From contig NZ_JABMJG010000008.1 in the NCBI RefSeq assembly GCF_013376045.1, positions 62,001 to 126,000 of the forward strand: DNA of 64,000 nucleotides. The letters run 5' to 3'. Below the pieces are notes generated by a model. The model saw only the letters and a list, made by a program, of their open reading frames with translations. It was not told where the DNA came from and ran no database searches. This stretch comes from Variovorax sp. SG517 (GTDB lineage Bacteria > Pseudomonadota > Gammaproteobacteria > Burkholderiales > Burkholderiaceae_C). The position numbers were made by a program, and so were the translations under genes. Shown in pieces: positions 55,805 through 63,808 of the stretch (position 1 is its first letter; each line of letters opens with the position of its first letter).

Positions 55805-56010
55805 CACGCGGCCTCCTTCTGCTTACGCTTGGCCGCGCGGATGCTGGCAACCAATCCGCGCTGGCGGGCGAGCGCCGCGAGCACGCGGTCCTCGATCCGC
55901 GCGGGCAAGTCTTCCGGCCACTGGTTCACCGCCTGGTAGGAAACACCAATTGCTGCCGCGGTGGCGGTGATGGACCCACCTAGCAGTTCAATCGCTTCGG
56001 TCTTTTTCAT
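55804..56010 (-). CDS. cro: Cro-type repressor
   Basis: A 68-residue DNA-binding protein. MKKTEAIELLGGSITATAAA and IGVSYQAVNQWPEDLPARIE match the Cro/YdaS-type helix-turn-helix, including the QAV-QW recognition region. It is divergent from cI and its promoter lies among the operators at 56019-56091. It should repress cI and tune early transcription during lytic growth. It is the first gene of the minus-strand operon that continues to the replication genes. Confidence 0.85.
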   Translation of the reverse strand: MKKTEAIELLGGSITATAAAIGVSYQAVNQWPEDLPARIEDRVLAALARQRGLVASIRAAKRKQKEAA

Positions 56011-56018
56011 GCCGGCAT

Positions 56019-56032
56019 TGAATCATAATTCA
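56019..56032. promoter_or_regulatory. CI/Cro operator 1
   Basis: TGAATCATAATTCA, a near-perfect 14-base palindrome between cro and cI, nine bases from the cro start. Related to four other copies around cI. Confidence 0.75.
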
Positions 56033-56042
56033 CACCAACAAT

Positions 56043-56056
56043 GCAACCATGATTCA
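56043..56056. promoter_or_regulatory. CI/Cro operator 2
   Basis: GCAACCATGATTCA, matching TGAATCATGATTCA at 11 of 14 positions. Its centre is 24 bases from that of operator 1. Confidence 0.6.
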
Positions 56057-56077
56057 GCGGGTAGCTGGCATTATTTT

Positions 56078-56091
56078 TGAATCATGGTTGA
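56078..56091. promoter_or_regulatory. CI/Cro operator 3, overlapping the cI start codon
   Basis: TGAATCATGGTTGA. The cI ATG at 56084-56086 lies inside it, so a protein bound here would block cI expression directly. No Shine-Dalgarno sequence precedes the ATG, suggesting a leaderless or nearly leaderless cI mRNA. Confidence 0.7.
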
Positions 56092-56815
56092 ATACCCAGA
56101 ACGACTACAGAGCGCGATGACCGCGCGAGGCGTCGAAATCGCGCAACTGGCAAAGGCGCTCGACATCAGCTACCAAGCCGTGAAGCGCCTGCTTGAGGGC
56201 AAGTCAAAGACCTTCAACGCCCAGAACAACGAGGAAGCCGCGCGCTTCCTCAAAGTCTCATCGCGATGGCTCGCGACCGGGAAGGGTTCGATGAACCTCG
56301 ACGAGTCGGAGGCGGAGGCATCCGCGAAGACCGCCGCGCCTCCCGGCGTGGACAGCGCAACGGGCGACCTCACCATCGTTCAATACGACGTGAGCGGTGG
56401 CATGGATACGCGCGGGAAGCTATCGCTTGAGGCTGAGCCACCGGGCATCATCAAGAGCTGGCGCGTTGACCGTGAGTGGTTGCAGCTCAACGTGCGCTCC
56501 TACACCAGCATTCAGAACTTGTGCATCGTCACCGGCTTTGGGCCGTCGATGAAGGGTATGTTCAATCCAGGTGACCCCTTGCTGATGGACCTCGGCGTGA
56601 ATCGCGTTGACCACGAGGGCGTGTACTTCTTCCGCGTGGGAGACGAGGGCTACATCAAAATCCTCCAGCGGGTGCCGGAGTTCAATGGGCCCGGCTTCAT
56701 CATCCGGGTGATCTCCAAGAACGAGGACTTCCCCCCGTACGACATCTCACCCAAGAACCCGCACCTACACATCATTGGCAAGATCCTCACGGTCTGGAAA
56801 AGCGAACAGTTCTAA
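56084..56815 (+). CDS. cI: CI-like repressor with S24 peptidase domain
   Basis: A 243-residue repressor. Residues 7-60 are a helix-turn-helix (IAQLAKALDISYQAVKRLLE). Residues 95-243 are a LexA/S24 domain with S155 (GPSMKGMFNPGD) and K192 (GYIKIL) as the catalytic dyad. I see no Ala-Gly or Cys-Gly in the linker, where self-cleavage normally occurs, only V-SGG near residue 103, so SOS inactivation by classical cleavage is uncertain. It is flanked by operators on both sides and followed by a terminator. It maintains lysogeny. Confidence 0.9.
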   Translation: MVEYPERLQSAMTARGVEIAQLAKALDISYQAVKRLLEGKSKTFNAQNNEEAARFLKVSSRWLATGKGSMNLDESEAEASAKTAAPPGVDSATGDLTIVQYDVSGGMDTRGKLSLEAEPPGIIKSWRVDREWLQLNVRSYTSIQNLCIVTGFGPSMKGMFNPGDPLLMDLGVNRVDHEGVYFFRVGDEGYIKILQRVPEFNGPGFIIRVISKNEDFPPYDISPKNPHLHIIGKILTVWKSEQF

Positions 56816-56833
56816 CCTGACCTCCGATTCAAC

Positions 56834-56858
56834 AAAACCCGCCGCGAGCGGGTTTTTT
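56834..56858 (+). terminator. Terminator after cI
   Basis: AAAACCCGC-CGCGA-GCGGGTTTTTT, a strong hairpin with a six-T run, 19 bases after the cI stop. It isolates cI from the plus-strand early operon. Confidence 0.85.
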
Positions 56859-56870
56859 GTTCAACTGAAG

Positions 56871-56884
56871 TGAATCATAGTTGA
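56871..56884. promoter_or_regulatory. CI/Cro operator 4
   Basis: TGAATCATAGTTGA, between the cI terminator and the early operon. It overlaps a TTGACT at 56881-56886 that could be the -35 of the plus-strand early promoter. Confidence 0.65.
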
Positions 56885-56894
56885 CTTGCCAAAC

Positions 56895-56908
56895 TGAATC
56901 ATGATTCA
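56895..56908. promoter_or_regulatory. CI/Cro operator 5, perfect palindrome
   Basis: TGAATCATGATTCA, a perfect 14-base palindrome whose centre is 24 bases from that of operator 4. It sits where the -10 region of the early promoter would be, so binding would switch the recombination operon off. Confidence 0.75.
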
Positions 56909-56948
56909 ATGCGTCCCGCGGCCAAGGAACGGCCCGCGAGGAGCGCAA

Positions 56949-57143
56949 ATGCAGAACAACCCCGGGCGAACTGCCCAAGCCAAACCGGCGGCGAAGCCGG
57001 CCCCCCGCCCCGAGTTCACGGATGAAGAGCTCCAGGCTTTCGACCGCGCGTATGCGCAGGCCAAGCAGACCGGCGCGCTGATCCGCCTCGAAACCGAGGC
57101 CGCCATGCGCATCGATACCCCCCGCGCCTGGGGGTTGGCATGA
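56949..57143 (+). CDS. First gene of the early operon, hypothetical
   Basis: A 64-residue protein starting MQNNPGRTAQAKPAAKPAPR, with GAGGAG five bases before the ATG. The rest is one charged helix (FTDEELQAFDRAYAQAKQTG). Not recognised. It leads a run of small genes linked by ATGA-type overlaps under the early promoter. Confidence 0.55.
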   Translation: MQNNPGRTAQAKPAAKPAPRPEFTDEELQAFDRAYAQAKQTGALIRLETEAAMRIDTPRAWGLA

Positions 57144-57262
57144 AGGCCGCGCTGCACGCACAACTGCTGGAAATCCAGCAGCAGATCGCCGCGCTGCGCC
57201 AGCGCTACGCCGATGCACGCCGCGTGCGCGCCATGGCCTCGTTCGGTTGGTGCGCAGCATGA
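57140..57262 (+). CDS. 40-residue hypothetical protein
   Basis: A short gene starting MKAALHAQLLEIQQQIAALR and ending FGWCAA. It overlaps the previous stop (ATGA) and the next start (ATGA), and forms an amphipathic helix with a heptad pattern. The coupling on both sides supports that it is translated. Function unknown. Confidence 0.5.
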   Translation: MKAALHAQLLEIQQQIAALRQRYADARRVRAMASFGWCAA

Positions 57263-57573
57263 CCGCGCAGCAAAAATCGGTAGTGACTGTCGACGGGAAG
57301 CAGTTCACCGTCTGGGGTGGGCCCACCGGTGTGACCGAGGTCACGACGGCTGCAACCCATACCCGCATGGGCTTCCGCAGGGTGCCGCTCACGAGCAAGA
57401 GCGCCAAAGCCGCCCTCGCCAAGGCCCAGGAGGCTGCACAACACACGCCGCTTCGCTGCACCGCGGCGAAGTGTGGCGAGTTCGATCCGCTTCGTTGCGC
57501 CTACGAGGCTGGGCACACCGGCGAGCACTGCTATGTGGTCGATCACCCGCTGAGAACCCGGAGCCCAGCATGA
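57259..57573 (+). CDS. Hypothetical early protein
   Basis: A 104-residue protein starting MTAQQKSVVTVDGKQFTVWG. Strands dominate the first half; the second half has a Cys/His cluster (LRCTAAKCGEFDPLRCAYEA, then GHTGEHCYVVDHP) like a small zinc-binding module found in several early phage proteins. The start is coupled to the previous gene. Function unknown. Confidence 0.5.
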   Translation: MTAQQKSVVTVDGKQFTVWGGPTGVTEVTTAATHTRMGFRRVPLTSKSAKAALAKAQEAAQHTPLRCTAAKCGEFDPLRCAYEAGHTGEHCYVVDHPLRTRSPA

Positions 57574-57713
57574 GCACCGGACACCAACCCGCCACGCTCC
57601 AGGCGCTCGTCCTGGCGATCACGCTCGCCGCGCGCTTCAACAGCGATGCGCGGGATCTGCACGCCCGGCGCCGCGAGGCCCGCTCTGCTGCTGCACTGGG
57701 AGCCGCGCGATGA
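57570..57713 (+). CDS. 47-residue hypothetical protein
   Basis: A short gene starting MSTGHQPATLQALVLAITLA and ending RSAAALGAAR. Its ATG overlaps the preceding TGA and its TGA overlaps the next ATG. It has one hydrophobic helix of about 13 residues and a basic end. Not recognised. Confidence 0.4.
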   Translation: MSTGHQPATLQALVLAITLAARFNSDARDLHARRREARSAAALGAAR

Positions 57714-57982
57714 AGCGCCTCGGCTACTCCTTCCCCCTGGTGCCCGCACCCGCTGACCAGCCCACGCTGGTGGGCTCGGTCAACGCGGACGACCACCGCC
57801 CCGGCCGCATGCCTCGCTCGCTCGAAGACGCCTTCGGCCCCGGCCAGCGCTCGAGCACCACGCGGCTCTACGTCGCACTCCCGCGCCGCCAACGCATCGG
57901 TGAGGCGGTGGCAACCGCCGTGTCCGCGCTCGCCGGCCTCTTCGTCATCGCCCTCCTCATCTACGAAAGGATCGCATCGTGA
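57710..57982 (+). CDS. Small membrane protein
   Basis: A 90-residue protein starting MKRLGYSFPLVPAPADQPTL with one C-terminal transmembrane helix (AVSALAGLFVIALLIYERIA). N-terminal side probably cytoplasmic. Not recognised. It is part of the chain of overlapping small early genes; such proteins may act in superinfection exclusion, but nothing here proves it. Confidence 0.5.
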   Translation: MKRLGYSFPLVPAPADQPTLVGSVNADDHRPGRMPRSLEDAFGPGQRSSTTRLYVALPRRQRIGEAVATAVSALAGLFVIALLIYERIAS

Positions 57983-58215
57983 GCGTCCGCCTCGTGCATC
58001 CGCCGCGCGCCAGCGCTGGCGACACCTCCGTCGGCATGCCGACTGCTGCCAACGACGACTACATGGGCAACGCGAGCCTCTGGTTCCCGTCTACCGCGCG
58101 CGACTACCTCGTGGTCAGCGCCCTCATCCTGCTGCTCCTCGCGGCCGTGCTGCTCACCCTGTACGGCGCCGAGCCGCGTGACTCTTGGTTCGCTCTGTGG
58201 GGGATCGCGAAGTGA
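57979..58215 (+). CDS. Small membrane protein with GTG start
   Basis: A 78-residue protein starting at a GTG that overlaps the previous stop. Residues about 43-63 form a membrane helix (YLVVSALILLLLAAVLLTLY). Not recognised. It is coupled to the ERF gene, whose GTG overlaps its stop. Confidence 0.5.
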   Translation: MSVRLVHPPRASAGDTSVGMPTAANDDYMGNASLWFPSTARDYLVVSALILLLLAAVLLTLYGAEPRDSWFALWGIAK

Positions 58216-59024
58216 GCGCCGCACTCGCCCCCACCGAGCCCGAGGTTCTCACTCCCAAGGCCACGCTGGTGCTGCCGGCGCGCAACGAGATCTCCACCGT
58301 GCTGCACGCCATCACGGCCGCCGCCAACGACCCGAACGTCGACATCGACAAGATGGAGCGGCTGCTTGGCATGCACGAGCGCATGCACGCCCGGGCCAAC
58401 GAACAGAAGTTCAACGCGGCGATGACGAAGGCGCAAGCCGCGATGGCCCCGATCTCGGCCGACGCAGTCAACCCGCAGACCCGCAGCACCTACGCCAGTT
58501 ACGCGCAGCTTGATCGCGCGCTGCGCCCCATCTACACGAAGAACGGCTTCGCGCTCAGTTTCGACACCGACGACTGCCCAAAGGAGAACCACATCCGCGT
58601 GCTGTGTTACGTGTCGCATGCCGCCGGCCACGTGCGCACCTACAAGTGCGACATGCCGGCCGATGGCAAGGGCGCAAAGGGCGGCGATGTCATGACGAAG
58701 ACCCACGCCCAGGGCTCGGCGATGACGTACTCCCAGCGCTACCTGCTGAAGCTGATCTTCAACGTGTCCATCGGCGAGAACGACGATGACGGAAACGGCG
58801 CTGGCGCCGATTCGGGCGACATCAGGCAAGCCACCGATGCCGACCGGCTCGCCGACTCGCTGTTTCATCGCCTCCGCGGGATCAAGACCGACGGCGATGC
58901 CGCTGCATTGTGGGCGGAGGGATCGAAGGCGCTGGCAGAGACGAAGCGTCGCGACCTCTACACCGAGTTCAAGGATGCAGTGCTCGCCCACCGCCGCAAG
59001 CTCAAGGCGGGAGGCCGCCCGTGA
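58212..59024 (+). CDS. ERF-family single-strand annealing protein
   Basis: A 270-residue recombinase of the ERF family: HARANEQKFNAAMTKAQAAM, then STYASYAQLDRALRPIYTKN, GFALSFDTDDCPKENHIRVL, and KTHAQGSAMTYSQRYLLKLI. ERF proteins bind and anneal single-stranded DNA. The GTG at 58212 overlaps the previous stop; a TTG upstream gives a less likely start. It pairs with the YqaJ exonuclease gene that follows with a four-base overlap, making a complete phage recombination system. Confidence 0.9.
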   Translation: MSAALAPTEPEVLTPKATLVLPARNEISTVLHAITAAANDPNVDIDKMERLLGMHERMHARANEQKFNAAMTKAQAAMAPISADAVNPQTRSTYASYAQLDRALRPIYTKNGFALSFDTDDCPKENHIRVLCYVSHAAGHVRTYKCDMPADGKGAKGGDVMTKTHAQGSAMTYSQRYLLKLIFNVSIGENDDDGNGAGADSGDIRQATDADRLADSLFHRLRGIKTDGDAAALWAEGSKALAETKRRDLYTEFKDAVLAHRRKLKAGGRP

Positions 59025-59926
59025 TACTGCTGACCTACCCCCAAGGGAGCGAAGACTGGCTGCGCGCGCGATGCGGTGTGCCCACAGCATCGCGCTTCTC
59101 CGACGCGAGAGAGAAAGTTGGCGGGCTCACTGACCAGCAGCGCATCTACGTCGAGGCCCTGCAGCTGGGCATGGAGGAGCCGGACGCACGCGCGAAGGCG
59201 GGCTACAAGTTGAAGCCGTCCGCCGGAGCCATCACGAAGGCCCTCAACGGCGAGCCGACGACGGAGCCCGGCGCGGCCGCAATCAAGTACGCATGGCTCG
59301 TCGCGTTCGAGACGATCAGTCGCGAGCCGCTCGACGACACCTTCGTCACGTACGCGATGCGCCGCGGCCGCGACCTCGAACCCCGGGCCCGCGTGGCCTA
59401 CGAGACGCGCACTGGCGCGCTGGTGGAAGAGGTCAGCCTGATCCTGACCGATGACGAGCGCTTCGGGTACTCCTCGGACGGCTTGATCGACGACGACGGC
59501 ATGGTCGAAATCAAGTGCCCGATGGCCTGCGACAAGCTGGGCCAGGTCTGGGCAAGCCCGGAGACGGCGCACCTTGAATACATCGACCAGATCAACGGCG
59601 GCCTGTGGATCACCGGCCGGAAGTGGTGCGATCTGGTCGTTTACTGCCCGTGGCTGGAACCCGTCGGCAAAGACCTGTTCGTGAAGCGCATCTACCGCAA
59701 CGAGGACGCCATCGAGGCTCTCGAAGCGGACCTGATCGACTTCAGCCGACTGGTCGACAGCTACCTGGAGATCCTGCGCGCGCCGACCAAGATGTCCGGC
59801 GCGCCCAAGAACGCTCCACCCGCGCCTCGGCGCGCCACCGCCGCGCCGGCCCCCACCGCCCCCCTGTTCCCCGAGCCCGCCACGCCCGCGCGCGGCGGCC
59901 ATGCAGTTGTCGAAAACCCGTTCTGA
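59021..59926 (+). CDS. YqaJ-type exonuclease
   Basis: A 301-residue lambda-exonuclease-fold enzyme. RFGYSSDGLIDDDGMVEIKC contains the catalytic D-(n)-ExK motif, and the N-terminal block SEDWLRARCGVPTASRFSDA and DQINGGLWITGRKWCDLVVY are YqaJ signatures. The GTG at 59021 overlaps the ERF stop. It resects double-strand ends to give substrate for ERF annealing. The C-terminal proline- and alanine-rich tail is beyond the enzyme core. Confidence 0.88.
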   Translation: MILLTYPQGSEDWLRARCGVPTASRFSDAREKVGGLTDQQRIYVEALQLGMEEPDARAKAGYKLKPSAGAITKALNGEPTTEPGAAAIKYAWLVAFETISREPLDDTFVTYAMRRGRDLEPRARVAYETRTGALVEEVSLILTDDERFGYSSDGLIDDDGMVEIKCPMACDKLGQVWASPETAHLEYIDQINGGLWITGRKWCDLVVYCPWLEPVGKDLFVKRIYRNEDAIEALEADLIDFSRLVDSYLEILRAPTKMSGAPKNAPPAPRRATAAPAPTAPLFPEPATPARGGHAVVENPF

Positions 59927-59934
59927 GAGGCCCC

Positions 59935-61023
59935 ATGTCCGATCTCGCAACCACCTCCGCTGCTGAAGTCAGCACCCAACCCACCAGCATCGCCCAGGCG
60001 GCGCTCGCCGTGTTCTCTCCGCTGGAGAGCGATATGGAGGCCCTCGCCACGCGGCACCGCAATGTCGTCTTCGACATGAGCACGCCGAAGGGCTTCAAAG
60101 CCGCCAAGGACGCGCGCCTCGAACTCCGCGAGTCCGGCCGCTTCGCCATCCAGCGCCTGCGCGACAAGACGAAAGACCAGCTCAACGACTGCAAGAAGGT
60201 CATCGACGGCGAGGCCGCCCGCCTGATCGCCATCGTGGAGCCCGTCGAAACGTTCGTGGACGAGCAAATCAAGGTCCACGAGAAGAAGCTCGCCGACGAG
60301 AAGGCCGAGCGCGACCGCATCGAAGCGGAGCGCAAGCAGAAGCACACCGACGCCATCGCCGTGATCGAAAGCTACGTGACGAAGGCCGCAGGCCTGCCTA
60401 TCGAACGCATCGAAGCCGGCCTGGAGTACGTGCGCAACATCAACGTGGGCGCGGATGTCTTCGAGGAGTTCGCCGTGCGCGCCGCGGCGCAGAAGGACGC
60501 GACCATCCGGGCCCTCGAGAAGATGATCGCCGAAACCCGCGAGCGCGCTGCGGCGGAAGCACAACGGCTCGAAAACGAACGCCTGCGGGCACAGCTGGCC
60601 GAGCTGCAGAGCAAGCAGGCGCCCGCGCCGGCCGCCGCTGTCGCACCACAGGAACAGGTGGCCGAACCAGAGTCCGCCCCCGCGCGCCCCGCCCCCAACA
60701 CCGTCAGCTACTCCACCAGCCGCGTTACACGCGCGACTGACCCCGCTCCCGCACCCGCGCCTGTTCGCCAGTTCGAGGCCGGCGCCCTCGCAGCCAACGA
60801 ATCGACAGCGGCGGGCGCTCCCACCCTGCGCATCGGCGACATCGCCGCGCGCCTGGGCTTCACGCTGACCGCAGAGCAGCTGCGCGGCCTGGGCATTGAG
60901 CCCGCCGCCCGCGAGCGCGGCGCCACGCTGTACCACGAGCACCAGTTCGCTGACATCTGCGACGCGCTCATCCACCGCGCGGCCGAAGCCAAGGCCGAGC
61001 ACGCCCAGCGCCTGGCGGCCTGA
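59935..61023 (+). CDS. Coiled-coil early protein
   Basis: A 362-residue protein starting MSDLATTSAAEVSTQPTSIA with GAGAGG four bases upstream. Residues 40-230 are a long charged coiled coil (VHEKKLADEKAERDRIEAER); residues 230-290 an alanine- and proline-rich linker; residues 290-340 a small domain (TLRIGDIAARLGFTLTAEQL). It is directly downstream of the annealing protein and exonuclease. I do not recognise it; an accessory role in recombination is likely from the operon. Confidence 0.6.
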   Translation: MSDLATTSAAEVSTQPTSIAQAALAVFSPLESDMEALATRHRNVVFDMSTPKGFKAAKDARLELRESGRFAIQRLRDKTKDQLNDCKKVIDGEAARLIAIVEPVETFVDEQIKVHEKKLADEKAERDRIEAERKQKHTDAIAVIESYVTKAAGLPIERIEAGLEYVRNINVGADVFEEFAVRAAAQKDATIRALEKMIAETRERAAAEAQRLENERLRAQLAELQSKQAPAPAAAVAPQEQVAEPESAPARPAPNTVSYSTSRVTRATDPAPAPAPVRQFEAGALAANESTAAGAPTLRIGDIAARLGFTLTAEQLRGLGIEPAARERGATLYHEHQFADICDALIHRAAEAKAEHAQRLAA

Positions 61024-61137
61024 CCAGTTTCGGGCGACCCGTCGGTTGGACTCCCCTCCTCCATCCCTCCTCCCTTTCCGACCGACCCGCGCGAGCGGCG
61101 CCCTCTTTCATTTCCCTCAACCACCAGAAAGGTGAAC

Positions 61138-61506
61138 ATGCCCGAAGTATTGAAGTCCCCAACGCCGCAGGCCAAGCGGCAGAGCTTCCAGGAGCTCCTG
61201 GAAGCGCTCGACTACGGCGCCTTGGCCGAAGAGGCCACGTACGAGCTCAACGAGCTGGTACACGCCTGCACCGAAACCGGCAAGGTCGGCGAGATCGTGC
61301 TCGCCATCAAGATCAAGCCGGTCGGCGCCGGCCAGGTCGAGCTCGCCAACGAACTCAAGGTGAAGAAGCCGAAGCCCGTCCGCGGCAAGACGCTGATGTT
61401 CGCCACGCCCGACAACAACCTGCAACGCGAGAACCCGCGCCAGCAAACGCTCGACGGCGTACGCACGGTGGCTGAGGAATCGCGCCAAGTGCGCGCGGTG
61501 ACCTGA
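61138..61506 (+). CDS. Hypothetical early protein
   Basis: A 122-residue protein starting MPEVLKSPTPQAKRQSFQEL; AAAGGTG lies three bases before the ATG at 61138. It has a helix (ELLEALDYGALAEEATYELN) and then a strand pair (GEIVLAIKIKPVGAGQVELA). It precedes the DUF2303 gene by 55 bases, and I recall the two side by side in related prophages. Function unknown. Confidence 0.55.
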   Translation: MPEVLKSPTPQAKRQSFQELLEALDYGALAEEATYELNELVHACTETGKVGEIVLAIKIKPVGAGQVELANELKVKKPKPVRGKTLMFATPDNNLQRENPRQQTLDGVRTVAEESRQVRAVT

Positions 61507-61561
61507 CCTCGCCTCTCTCCCCAACCCCATTCCTTTTTCAACCTCCTCAACGAGAGAACCC

Positions 61562-62383
61562 ATGAGCGACGACATTCAACTCAACAACATCCAGTCCGCG
61601 CTGGACGCGGGCGCCGGTCTGAGCGCCATGAAGGCGGCCGAGCTGGGCAACCTGAACAACTCCTTCCCCTACGTGCTCCTGCCCGAGGGCTACCGCTACG
61701 AAGGCAAGGAAGACATCCTGCCCGCACCGCTGCGCAAGCGCGGCGGCACCACGCTGAACGATGCGGCCAGCTTCATTGCGGTGGTCAACGACCAGAAGGG
61801 CGAGGCCACGCGCCTGTACTCCACCATCAGCCCGCCGACGTTCACCGCCGTCTTCAACGACGTGGCGGCGCAGCCAGGCTGGCGCGATCACACGGCGAAG
61901 TACAACGCGCCGCTCTCGCCCGAGTGGAAAACCTGGGTCGCCGCGTCCGGCCGCCAGCAAAGCCAGGCGGACTTCGCGCAGTTCATCGAAACCAATCTGC
62001 CCGACATCGCCGAACCGGTCGGGGCGACGGTACTGGAAGTCGCACGCACCCTCGAAGCGAAGAAGAAGGTCAACTTCGCATCGAGCCTGCGCCTGTCGGA
62101 CGGCTCTACCCAGTTCACCTACGAGGAAGACGTACAGGGCAGCGCGCAGAAGGGCCAGCTCAAGGTGCCCGAGGTGTTCGTACTCGCGATCCCAGTGTTC
62201 GAGAACGGTGACCTGTGGCGGGTGGAAGCGCAGCTGCGCTACCGCATCGCCGACGGCGGCAAGCTGACCATCTGGTACGAGCTGGTGCGCCCGCACAAGG
62301 TCATCGAGGCCGCCGTGAAGGAGCTGCGCACCACGATCGCCACCGAAACCGGCCTGCCCATCCTGGTCGGCTCTCCGAGCTGA
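61562..62383 (+). CDS. DUF2303 (YfdQ-like) protein
   Basis: A 273-residue protein of DUF2303, function unknown but common in early operons of temperate phages. Signatures: APLRKRGGTTLNDAASFIAV, HTAKYNAPLSPEWKTWVAAS, FAQFIETNLPDIAEPVGATV, and ALIPVFENG-like VLAIPVFENGDLWRVEAQLR. CGAGAGAA stands four bases before the ATG. Full length. Confidence 0.8.
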   Translation: MSDDIQLNNIQSALDAGAGLSAMKAAELGNLNNSFPYVLLPEGYRYEGKEDILPAPLRKRGGTTLNDAASFIAVVNDQKGEATRLYSTISPPTFTAVFNDVAAQPGWRDHTAKYNAPLSPEWKTWVAASGRQQSQADFAQFIETNLPDIAEPVGATVLEVARTLEAKKKVNFASSLRLSDGSTQFTYEEDVQGSAQKGQLKVPEVFVLAIPVFENGDLWRVEAQLRYRIADGGKLTIWYELVRPHKVIEAAVKELRTTIATETGLPILVGSPS

Positions 62384-62432
62384 TCCCCTGCCCGCGCCCT
62401 CGCGGCGCGGGCATCTGCACCGAGCGAGACAA

Positions 62433-62732
62433 ATGAGCCAGAACGGCCCCCGCACCTTCAGCCTCTGCATGAACGTCGAAGGCTTCATGCGGAACAACCG
62501 CTACCCGCGCGGCTACGACATCTTCCAGAACGACGACGGCACACCGCTGACGCCGGCCGAAGCCCTGACGTTCCTGATGACCGAGAAGGCCAAGGGCCAC
62601 AAAGTCATTCCCTGCTCCAGCGAGTGCAGCAACCCCTGCAAGCACGCCGGTGCTGGCTGCACCGGCTTCGACTACTCCGGCGGAGGCTGTCCGGGCCGCT
62701 GCACTACGCCCTCCGGTGAGGTACCTGTATGA
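62433..62732 (+). CDS. Cysteine-rich small early protein
   Basis: A 99-residue protein starting MSQNGPRTFSLCMNVEGFMR. Seven cysteines in the C-terminal half (IPCSSECSNPCKHAGAGCTG, then CPGRC) suggest one or two zinc sites. The first half is conserved-looking and aromatic. Not recognised; it follows DUF2303 and overlaps the next gene by four bases. Confidence 0.55.
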   Translation: MSQNGPRTFSLCMNVEGFMRNNRYPRGYDIFQNDDGTPLTPAEALTFLMTEKAKGHKVIPCSSECSNPCKHAGAGCTGFDYSGGGCPGRCTTPSGEVPV

Positions 62733-63055
62733 ATGAGCGCAGCAACCGCATCGAGGTGCGCAACCCGCTGCTCGCAGAGCCCAACCTGATGAAAGAGTGG
62801 CTCGAACTGCGCTCCAGCCATCCAGAGGCCGCGGCTGCGCTCCAGCGAATGCTGATGCGGCTCAGCAAGTCTTGGCGTATCAAAGCCCAGCAGACCTGGG
62901 AGCGCCACAAGGCTCCGATGGCTCGCTATCAGCGCCGCAACGCGGACATCGCGTTGGATCTGGCCGTCACGTTGAAGGCCGCTGGGGTCTACGCGCGACA
63001 TCTCGCCTCTGCTGCGAATCACTCACCTGTTCCCTCGGAGAATTCTCATGGCTAA
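62729..63055 (+). CDS. Hypothetical early protein
   Basis: A 108-residue, mostly helical and basic protein starting MNERSNRIEVRNPLLAEPNL, with the segment RMLMRLSKSWRIKAQQTWER. It overlaps both neighbours by four to eight bases. Not recognised; a nucleic-acid-binding role is possible from its charge. Confidence 0.45.
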   Translation: MNERSNRIEVRNPLLAEPNLMKEWLELRSSHPEAAAALQRMLMRLSKSWRIKAQQTWERHKAPMARYQRRNADIALDLAVTLKAAGVYARHLASAANHSPVPSENSHG

Positions 63056-63803
63056 CACCACCTGTACCAAGCCGCCGGCCGGCTGGCACTGCACCCTCGC
63101 GGAGGGCCACGAGGGGCCTTGCGCGGCCTCGCCAAAGCCGGAGTGGCCGCAGCTCGAGAAGATCATCGACGCCCACGTCGACGGCTACGAGCTGCACGGC
63201 GAGAACGCGGCGGGCTTCGACGTTCGCTACGACCCTACCGAGCACGAGCGCTTTCTGATCCGCGATGCCATCGCCGGCCTGTTCGCCGACCCCGACTGGG
63301 CGGCGGCGTGGGGCCGGCACGTCAACGAGATCGTCGCGGCCCGAAACGCCGAGCAGCAGCCGCTTTTCTGGTACCGGCCGTGCCGCGGCGGTCTCTACGA
63401 GGGTCCGCATCACACAAACTCGGCCGAAGGCAAATTGCTGCGCGCCGAGAAGTCCAGCGAATGGAAGCCGCTCTACACCGCCCCCTCCGTTCCCTGCGCC
63501 CCAGCCGCTGTTGAGGCGAACGAGCAAAGAGCCAAGTGTCCCGACTGCAATGGCAGCGGCGTCGATGGCGATGTAGACGACTACGGCCGGACCATCGATA
63601 TTGCGTGCGGCGCTTGCGATGGAACTGGCCGCGCTTGCAACGGTCGGCAGGCGGCCATTGAGCGAGTAGCGCGGGTCTTTCAGAAGTCCGTGATTGGGAT
63701 TGTGCCCGCGGACTACGCCACTGGCTACACCGAAGCGCTTGAACATGTGCGTCGTGCCCTCGCCTCCTCGCCCTCCAGCGCCCCAGCCAAGAGCGACACG
63801 TGA
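63048..63803 (+). CDS. Early protein with DnaJ-type zinc-finger repeats
   Basis: A 251-residue protein starting MANTTCTKPPAGWHCTLAEG. Residues about 160-200 carry two CxxCxGxG units (CPDCNGSGVDGD and CGACDGTGRACNG), like the zinc-binding repeats of DnaJ. The N-terminal part has EHERFLIRDAIAGLFADPDW. The family is unknown; the CxxCxGxG units could bind zinc and act in protein folding or complex assembly. It is the last gene of the plus-strand early operon in the window. Confidence 0.55.
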   Translation: MANTTCTKPPAGWHCTLAEGHEGPCAASPKPEWPQLEKIIDAHVDGYELHGENAAGFDVRYDPTEHERFLIRDAIAGLFADPDWAAAWGRHVNEIVAARNAEQQPLFWYRPCRGGLYEGPHHTNSAEGKLLRAEKSSEWKPLYTAPSVPCAPAAVEANEQRAKCPDCNGSGVDGDVDDYGRTIDIACGACDGTGRACNGRQAAIERVARVFQKSVIGIVPADYATGYTEALEHVRRALASSPSSAPAKSDT

Positions 63804-63808
63804 AGAGA

